Positions 56,941 to 64,000 of a stretch of 64,000 nucleotides of DNA are shown piece by piece. A program made the position numbers and the translations under genes. The first letter of the stretch is position 1, and every line of letters begins with the position of its first letter. The DNA is from Imtechella halotolerans (lineage in GTDB: Bacteria > Bacteroidota > Bacteroidia > Flavobacteriales > Flavobacteriaceae), in contig NZ_CP117969.2 of assembly GCF_028743515.2 (NCBI RefSeq), forward strand, positions 3,009,501 to 3,073,500, read 5' to 3'. The notes below the pieces were generated by a model, which saw nothing but the letters and a program-made list of their open reading frames with translations, ran no database searches and was not told the origin of the DNA.

Positions 56941-56952
56941 TATTGAATCTTT

Positions 56953-57060
56953 TTAAGAATTTTTATTGAAAGCTATGTCCAATCCATTCTCTGTATTTTG
57001 GGTGAAATTATATTTGATAACACCATCTGATGTGATAATAGAGGGATTTGGAATTGAATA
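56953..57060 (-). pseudogene. Possible remnant of the 3' end of a lost gene
   Basis: A stop-to-stop frame of 35 codons on the complementary strand has a protein-like composition with low complexity absent (IPNPSIITSDGVIKY, then NFTQNTENGLDIAF) and ends in TAA, 15 bp before the LRR terminator hairpin. It has no start codon and is preceded by a stop. It may be the decayed tail of a gene removed when this accessory region was rearranged, or it may be chance. Confidence 0.2.
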
Positions 57061-57093
57061 TTAGTGGGGTAAACTTTTGGATATATTATAAAA

Positions 57094-57125
57094 AAAAAGA
57101 GAACCATTTTAGTGATTCTCTTTTT
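57094..57125. terminator. Hairpin upstream of the AbiEii-like gene
   Basis: AAAAAGAGAA and CA (57094-57106) pair with TG and TTCTCTTTTT (57113-57125) with one C-A mismatch and loop TTTTAG. A and T runs on both sides would allow termination in either direction. It lies 101 bp before the toxin-like gene and would insulate it from upstream transcription. Confidence 0.6.
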
Positions 57126-57225
57126 GTGAAGTATCAATACATAGGAAGTAGCACCAAATGAATTAATGGAATACTTCTTATTTTTTTAATGTTAATTTTA
57201 CAAATTCACCCTTAACATTTCTTCT

Positions 57226-58068
57226 ATGATAGAAACCATTAAAATGTTAACACTTCGCGCTCTTGTCAGTGACGAAAGCCTTATGTACGGGCTAGTTCTA
57301 AAAGGAGGTAATGCTTTGCAATTGGCCTATGGAATGACGGATCGTGCGTCAATGGATATTGACTTCTCGATATCAGGTGATTTTACTGCGTATGAAATTG
57401 GAAGGATAGAGGGTATTCTAAATGGTCTTCTCAATAGTGAGTTTGAAAAACATAATCTAATGGTATTCGATATCAAATTTTATGAAAAACCAAAACAAGG
57501 GGATGTAAAGGAATGGAAGGGGTATAAGTTAGAGTTTAAGGTTGTTGGAGCAGATGAGTTTGATCCAAATGATATGGATAAATCCAGAAGAAATGCATAC
57601 GTAATTTATGATAATAGCTCTACGAAATTTCAAGTGGAAATAAGCAGTTATGAATATACGGATCCTAAAAAGTTAGTGGAAGTGGAAGGAACTGTATTTT
57701 ATGTTTACACCCCTGAAATGATAGTGCTCGAAAAAGTCAGGGCGCTTTGCCAATCAATGCCTGACTATAAAAATATAATCCCCACCGCCAAAGTAAAAGG
57801 TAGGGCTAGGGACTTTTATGATATTTGGAACATCTGTCAAAACTATAACATAGATTTTGAAGCGGAGGAAAATAAAAATATGCTAAAACACATATTTGAT
57901 GCAAAACGTGTCCCTCTGGAGTATTTAAATTATTTCGAAAAGTATAAAGATTTACAGAAAGAAGATTGGAACAACGTAGTTGACACTTTGACCATTGAAA
58001 GTAAAGAAGGGTTCGATTTCTACTATGACTTTGTATTACAGAGGATAGCAGAGCTTAAAATCCCATAG
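57226..58068 (+). CDS. AbiEii/AbiGii-type nucleotidyltransferase (putative toxin)
   Basis: 280 residues. The nucleotidyltransferase signature is complete: LKGGNAL (Gly27-Gly28) and SMDIDFS (Asp44, Asp46), then PEMIVLEKVRAL with Lys170, and RARDFYDIW (193-201). These are the motifs of AbiEii, the toxin of type IV AbiE systems, which adds nucleotides to RNA and halts growth; homologues act on tRNA acceptor ends. The N-terminus before GG is short. The gene converges on an AbiEi-like gene with a 14-bp 3' overlap, unlike the usual abiEi-abiEii operon. No consensus promoter is seen. Confidence 0.88.
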   Translation: MIETIKMLTLRALVSDESLMYGLVLKGGNALQLAYGMTDRASMDIDFSISGDFTAYEIGRIEGILNGLLNSEFEKHNLMVFDIKFYEKPKQGDVKEWKGYKLEFKVVGADEFDPNDMDKSRRNAYVIYDNSSTKFQVEISSYEYTDPKKLVEVEGTVFYVYTPEMIVLEKVRALCQSMPDYKNIIPTAKVKGRARDFYDIWNICQNYNIDFEAEENKNMLKHIFDAKRVPLEYLNYFEKYKDLQKEDWNNVVDTLTIESKEGFDFYYDFVLQRIAELKIP

Positions 58069-58930
58069 GAAAATAGATTCCCCATTTTTCATTTAATTTC
58101 GTTTTGGACATATTATAAGTGAGATAAAAGTTGATGTCCGTTTTTTTATCCAGAAATAAGGATAGTAGCTTGTTATTGCACCCTGCCTTTTCAAGATAAA
58201 AACCTATAAGTTGGTGGTATGGGTAGATGTAATCAAGTTGATTTAAATAGTGATCAAGAATATTTAAATCAACATCTTTTAGTGCATTTTTAAAAGCCTC
58301 TAATACTTCAAATACGCCACCGGAGTATGCCGGTCTAACAGCAATATCAATTAACGTTCGTTCCAAATCGGTAACTCTAATTTTCTTTATCGTTTTTACC
58401 CCAACATCGATTGAATTAGTTTTCTTTTGTAAAAAAGTATAACGATAGCTATCTTCTTCCGACTTGTAGATTTCAGTTGTCATTCGTTGCGGCTTGGAAA
58501 ATGCTTTATCCACGGCAGCTTGTTCCAAATGAATTGTGTCAGTATTATAAGAACCATACTGATCGAAACTAACAAAAATGGTTTTTGGAATCTGTAAAGT
58601 AATTTGATGAATCTGCATTGCAGAAAAATTACTAAGATACCCGTCCTTTTTAATTGTTAGCCCCTTTTGAAAATGCGTTGCGTGGGATTTATTCCAAAGC
58701 TGTTTAACAGAGCCACTAGACTGATGTATCAACTTTTCCTTGTGTAGGATATCATTTGCTTCGAGAAATGAGAGAAAATGTTTGTAGTTCCGATAAGCTG
58801 CAATATTCCACTCCAAACGATAACGATCAAAGATATCTATAAGATCGTTCCGAGTGTAAGATAAATGTGGGGCTTGCTCAAATAAAGTTTTAATATCATC
58901 TTTAGCCCGCAAAAAGGACTCTATTTTCAT
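58055..58930 (-). CDS. AbiEi-like winged-helix regulator (putative antitoxin)
   Basis: 291 residues. The N-terminal 70 residues look like a winged-helix DNA-binding domain. The middle has FSAMQIHQITLQIPKTIFVSF, and the segment RVTDLERTLIDIAVRP (185-200) is typical of AbiEi antitoxin C-terminal domains. AbiEi proteins neutralise AbiEii and repress their own promoter by binding inverted repeats. Here two perfect palindromes and a good promoter lie directly upstream, fitting autoregulation. It is transcribed towards the AbiEii-like gene and overlaps its 3' end. Assignment as antitoxin is by family resemblance and pairing. Confidence 0.78.
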   Translation of the reverse strand: MKIESFLRAKDDIKTLFEQAPHLSYTRNDLIDIFDRYRLEWNIAAYRNYKHFLSFLEANDILHKEKLIHQSSGSVKQLWNKSHATHFQKGLTIKKDGYLSNFSAMQIHQITLQIPKTIFVSFDQYGSYNTDTIHLEQAAVDKAFSKPQRMTTEIYKSEEDSYRYTFLQKKTNSIDVGVKTIKKIRVTDLERTLIDIAVRPAYSGGVFEVLEAFKNALKDVDLNILDHYLNQLDYIYPYHQLIGFYLEKAGCNNKLLSLFLDKKTDINFYLTYNMSKTKLNEKWGIYFPMGF

Positions 58931-58941
58931 AACTCAGTATA

Positions 58942-58965
58942 CATAGTATTATATATAATACTATG
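58942..58965. promoter_or_regulatory. Perfect 24-bp palindrome, candidate AbiEi operator 1
   Basis: CATAGTATTATA (58942-58953) is followed immediately by its exact reverse complement (58954-58965). It lies 12-35 bp upstream of the AbiEi-like ATG and covers the start site predicted from the promoter at 58969-59000, where a bound repressor would block initiation. Confidence 0.65.
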
Positions 58966-58968
58966 ATG

Positions 58969-59000
58969 CAAATCTATACATTTTTTTTGAGAAAAGCAAA
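58969..59000 (-). promoter_or_regulatory. Predicted promoter of the AbiEi-like gene
   Basis: On the complementary strand, TTTG (58997-59000) and TAGATTTG (58969-58976) are spaced by 20 bp, the Bacteroidota -33/-7 arrangement. The start should fall near 58962, inside the 24-bp palindrome. Confidence 0.6.
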
Positions 59001-59043
59001 TAAACGTTCCTCTTATAAAAATATCTATAATCCATAAAGGAAA

Positions 59044-59073
59044 TATAATAATATCATATATGATATTATTATA
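59044..59073. promoter_or_regulatory. Perfect 30-bp palindrome, candidate operator 2
   Basis: TATAATAATATCATA (59044-59058) is followed by its exact reverse complement (59059-59073). The sequence differs from the first palindrome, and the centres are 105 bp apart (about ten helical turns). It may be a second regulator site allowing looping. A cruciform or a terminator for something now lost are alternatives. Confidence 0.5.
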
Positions 59074-59209
59074 CGAAGTTATAAGAAATAAAATTAAAAA
59101 TCAAGCTATAGATAAAATTATTTCGAAGAAGTAGAAATAATAGGATTTGATTACAATTAGCCCAAATTTATATGCCTAGTTAAGGAAACCCCATATTCTT
59201 TCTTGATCC

Positions 59210-59231
59210 GTACTATGTACTGTACTATGTA
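59210..59231. repeat. Short tandem repeat
   Basis: GTACTATGTA occurs twice (59210-59219 and 59222-59231), 12 bp apart, just beyond the tRNA terminator. It may be a replication-slippage product; no function is apparent. Confidence 0.5.
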
Positions 59232-59233
59232 AA

Positions 59234-59266
59234 ATAAAAAAAGGCTCTCGATTTCTCGAAAGCCTT
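59234..59266 (-). terminator. Terminator of the tRNA-fMet gene
   Basis: AAGGCT, C, TCGA (59241-59251) pairs with TCGA, A, AGCCTT (59256-59266) with one mismatch and loop TTTC. On the complementary strand it is followed by a T run (59234-59240). It lies 12 bp beyond the 3' end of the tRNA. Confidence 0.85.
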
Positions 59267-59277
59267 GTCTTTACTAG

Positions 59278-59350
<73 letters not shown>

Positions 59351-59361
59351 ATATTGGACTG

Positions 59362-59392
59362 CAAATATACAGCCATTTTTACATTTGCCAAA
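59362..59392 (-). promoter_or_regulatory. Promoter of the tRNA-fMet gene
   Basis: On the complementary strand, TTTG (59389-59392), 19 bp, TATATTTG (59362-59369): an exact match to the Bacteroidota consensus. The -7 box ends 11 bp before the first tRNA base. Confidence 0.8.
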
Positions 59393-59472
59393 CATTTATC
59401 AATAAAAATTAAAAAATATATTCTCATCCTGTTTTTACTGCCTGAAATAGTTACATTTGGAAAAATATCAAT

Positions 59473-60825
59473 ATGGAAAAAATTACCCAAATCATAGGAG
59501 GACTTACTGGAATTACTGAATGGATTATGTTATTTCTTATAATTGGAGGAGGTCTTTTTTTGGTTGTGAGCTCCAAATTACTACCGTATAGATTTATTAA
59601 GCATGCTATAGAGGTTGTCGCTGGAAAGTATGATAAAGCTTCTGACAGTGGAGAGGTAAGTCATTTTCAAGCATTGGCTTCAGTTGTTGCTGCTACTGTT
59701 GGTTTAGGGAATATTTCAGGTGTGGCTATCGCTATATATTATGGAGGGCCTGGAGTCGTATTTTGGATGTGGCTTACTGCAATAATAGGAGGGTGTATTA
59801 AGTTCTATTCTGCAGGGCTTTCTATTCTTTTTCGAAGTAAGGACGCAGAAGGTAATGTGCAGGGTGGACCAATGTATTATATGGTTAATGGATTAGGAAA
59901 ATATGGTAAGCCCTTAGCAGTATTCTTTTCACTGGCTGGTTTAGTAGCAGTTTTGCCAGCTTTTACGGTAAATCAATTTACTCAATCTGTGATTACCGTT
60001 GTTAATCCAAATGCGTATTTAGATATTGGGGAGTTTAATTGGAAACTCATTATTGGGATAGTCTTGGTGATAGCAACCTCAATGGTTATTTATGGGGGGT
60101 TAAAAAAAATTGTCCGCGTAGCTTCTGCATTGGTTCCCTTTATGGTAGCTCTATATATATTGGCGGCCCTAGTAATAATGTTTACTAATGTCGATCAAAT
60201 ATTACCTTCATTTCAACAAATTTTTGCGGAAGCATTTAATTTTAATACGGCAGTTCAAGGAGGATTCTGGGGATTGGTTATATTAGGAGTCCGCAGAGCT
60301 GTGTTTTCAAATGAAAGTGGAATAGGTACGGCTCCTATGTATCACGGACAATCTAAAACTAATGAGCCAATTCAAGAAGGATTGGTAGCCATGCTAGGAC
60401 CTTTTATTGATACTTTGATTGTATGCACAATTACTGCGCTAATAATTATTATCAGTGGCACCTATCTTGAAGCAGAGCATAATGGGATTGTAATGACATT
60501 GCATGCTTTTGATAAATTATTGTTTGGTTTTGGTGACGAATTACTTTTACTACTAGTAGTTGTGTTTGCCATTTCAACCCTATTTACCTACTCTTACTAC
60601 GGGACAAAGTGTCTCACTTTTTTAGCAGGACGTAAAATTGGTAGTTATTACAACACTATTTATATTTTCAGCATTATCTTTGCAGCGATTGCTTCACTAG
60701 AATTGGTAATAGGGTTAATCGATTTGTCATTTGCATTAATGGCTATTCCCAATATGATTGCGGTACTTTGGTTGTCACCACATATAAACAAAGCTATGAA
60801 AGCTTACTTTTCTAAAGTTAAATAG
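59473..60825 (+). CDS. Alanine/glycine:cation (sodium) symporter, AGCS family
   Basis: 450 residues with about ten to eleven membrane helices. Family motifs: HFQALASVVAATVGLGNISGVAIAIYYGGPG near residue 65, QGGPMYYMVNGLGKYG, and GVRRAVFSNESGIGTAPMYHGQS in the middle. AGCS carriers import alanine or glycine with sodium. A TACATTTG element (59452-59459) 13 bp before the ATG may be its -7 box, divergent from the tRNA promoter. It precedes era by 53 bp on the same strand. Confidence 0.94.
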   Translation: MEKITQIIGGLTGITEWIMLFLIIGGGLFLVVSSKLLPYRFIKHAIEVVAGKYDKASDSGEVSHFQALASVVAATVGLGNISGVAIAIYYGGPGVVFWMWLTAIIGGCIKFYSAGLSILFRSKDAEGNVQGGPMYYMVNGLGKYGKPLAVFFSLAGLVAVLPAFTVNQFTQSVITVVNPNAYLDIGEFNWKLIIGIVLVIATSMVIYGGLKKIVRVASALVPFMVALYILAALVIMFTNVDQILPSFQQIFAEAFNFNTAVQGGFWGLVILGVRRAVFSNESGIGTAPMYHGQSKTNEPIQEGLVAMLGPFIDTLIVCTITALIIIISGTYLEAEHNGIVMTLHAFDKLLFGFGDELLLLLVVVFAISTLFTYSYYGTKCLTFLAGRKIGSYYNTIYIFSIIFAAIASLELVIGLIDLSFALMAIPNMIAVLWLSPHINKAMKAYFSKVK

Positions 60826-60878
60826 TCAATAAGTCTGTTAAACAGTTAGCAGTATAAAATAAATATCATATCGTAAAA

Positions 60879-63240
<2,362 letters not shown>

Positions 63241-63277
63241 AAACCACTGTAATTTTGTCTCAATTATTGCCAGTACT

Positions 63278-63307
63278 TTTGTAAGAGCATAGGAAATATT
63301 ACCTTTG
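63278..63307 (+). promoter_or_regulatory. Predicted promoter of der
   Basis: TTTG (63278-63281), 18 bp, TACCTTTG (63300-63307). The -7 box ends 18 bp before the der ATG, so the gene is likely to have its own promoter despite following era and the choice-of-anchor I gene. Confidence 0.6.
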
Positions 63308-63325
63308 CCCCATAAAATCACATAT

Positions 63326-64000
63326 ATGAGTGCAATTGTTGCCATAGTAGGAAGACCTAATGTTGGAAAATCTACCTTATTCAATAGGTTGATCAAACGT
63401 CGCGAGGCCATTGTAGATGCAGTTAGCGGTGTTACCCGTGATCGTCATTATGGAAAAACCGATTGGAATGGAAAGGAGTTTTCTATAATTGATACAGGAG
63501 GTTATGTAGTAGGTAGTGATGATGTCTTTGAACAGGAAATTGATAAGCAGGTTGAGCTAGCCATAGAGGAGGCCGATGCTATCATCTTTATGGTTGATGT
63601 TGAGGCAGGTATTACTGGGATGGATGAGGCAGTAGCACACTTACTTAGAAAGTCTAAAAAACCCGTCTTTCTTACTGTAAACAAGGTCGATAATGCCATG
63701 AGAGAAGCTGACGCTGTTGAGTTTTATGGATTAGGTTTTCAGGAGTATTATACGTTATCGGGAATAAATGGTAGTGGGACTGGAGAGCTTTTAGATGCCA
63801 TAGTAGAGGTGTTGCCAGAACGCGAAACTATTGAAGAAGATTCATTACCGAGATTTGCGGTGGTTGGTAGACCAAATGCTGGAAAGTCGTCATTTATAAA
63901 TGCTTTAATAGGAGAGGATCGGTACATTGTGACAGATATTGCAGGCACCACTCGTGATGCAATTGATACGCGTTATAATAGGTTTGGATTTGAGTTTAAT
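63326..64000 (+). CDS. der: Ribosome-associated GTPase Der (EngA), 5' part
   Basis: 225 residues are visible before the window ends, about half of a normal Der. The first GTPase domain has [15 protein letters not shown] and NKVD; the second begins with [11 protein letters not shown] and [11 protein letters not shown]. Two tandem G domains are unique to Der, which acts in 50S subunit assembly. The second domain and the KH-like C-terminus lie outside the window. The start is the ATG at 63326 ([11 protein letters not shown]). Confidence 0.97.
   Translation, partial: MSAIVAIVGRPNVGKSTLFNRLIKRREAIVDAVSGVTRDRHYGKTDWNGKEFSIIDTGGYVVGSDDVFEQEIDKQVELAIEEADAIIFMVDVEAGITGMDEAVAHLLRKSKKPVFLTVNKVDNAMREADAVEFYGLGFQEYYTLSGINGSGTGELLDAIVEVLPERETIEEDSLPRFAVVGRPNAGKSSFINALIGEDRYIVTDIAGTTRDAIDTRYNRFGFEFN

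Noticed and set aside
59070-59082. Thirteen bases TATACGAAGTTAT identical to one arm of a loxP site
   Set aside because: The partner arm at the required 8-bp spacing is absent (the flanking sequence is the 30-bp palindrome), and there is no recombinase. I take it as chance in AT-rich DNA.

Overview
The window looks like chromosomal DNA of a member of the Flavobacteriia (Bacteroidota). The strongest reason is the complete gldK-gldL-gldM-gldN cluster, which encodes the core of gliding motility and the type IX secretion system (T9SS). Other reasons are the AT-rich base composition, many lipoproteins, an HYC_CC_PP-type gene in front of a CusA pump, and repeated promoter elements of the Bacteroidota type (TAnnTTTG, often with TTTG 18-21 bp upstream). 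I cannot name the genus. There are no rRNA genes, CRISPR arrays, transposases or integrases. One tRNA gene, an initiator tRNA-Met, is present.

Layout. 1-3226: the end of an unidentified gene and a terminator, then a leftward envelope/housekeeping run surE - small membrane protein - lpxB - NlpC/P60 lipoprotein. 3476-6692: a rightward pair, tail-specific protease Prc and an orphan OppC-type ABC permease. 6726-14417: leftward coiled-coil protein and the elongasome set mreB-mreC-mreD-PBP2-rodA behind purH. 14542-16321: a MacB-like permease converging on a GAF-domain methionine sulfoxide reductase-like gene. 16645-25843: a seven-gene rightward copper/silver-type efflux and metal-handling cluster. 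25909-32672: leftward groES-groEL, then miaB, a sigma-54 activator, lptE, a TPR-like gene and secG. 32882-37417: membrane protein, topA and a ureohydrolase-fold protein whose metal ligands are partly lost. 37570-42152: gldKLMN, closed by a strong hairpin. 42215-45620: FAD oxidoreductase, DUF983 protein and ABC-F ATPase. 45621-51121: a second, drug-type RND efflux operon. 51337-55745: two SGNH hydrolases and an MBOAT acyltransferase. 56056-56880: a plant-type leucine-rich-repeat protein. 57226-59073: an AbiE-like toxin-antitoxin pair. 59278-64000: tRNA-fMet, alanine/sodium symporter, era, a choice-of-anchor I protein and the first half of der.

Most of the window is ordinary core genome. The least ordinary stretch is 56881-59277. 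There an AbiEii-type nucleotidyltransferase and an AbiEi-type regulator face each other with 14 bp of overlap at their 3' ends, rather than forming the usual co-directional operon. The AbiEi-like gene has a readable promoter, with one perfect 24-bp palindrome over the predicted start site and a second perfect 30-bp palindrome farther upstream. Other items worth attention are the SGNH-SGNH-MBOAT triad, the structured leader between the HYC_CC_PP gene and cusA, the HMA domain missing one metal cysteine, the CusA insertions, the degenerate ureohydrolase next to gldK, and a sigma-54-like inverted repeat in front of groES.

Functional links are inferred from sequence motifs and gene order alone; no database search was run. 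Gene starts were moved to an internal ATG where the longest frame began at TTG or GTG, or ran over a better signal peptide, domain start or promoter.
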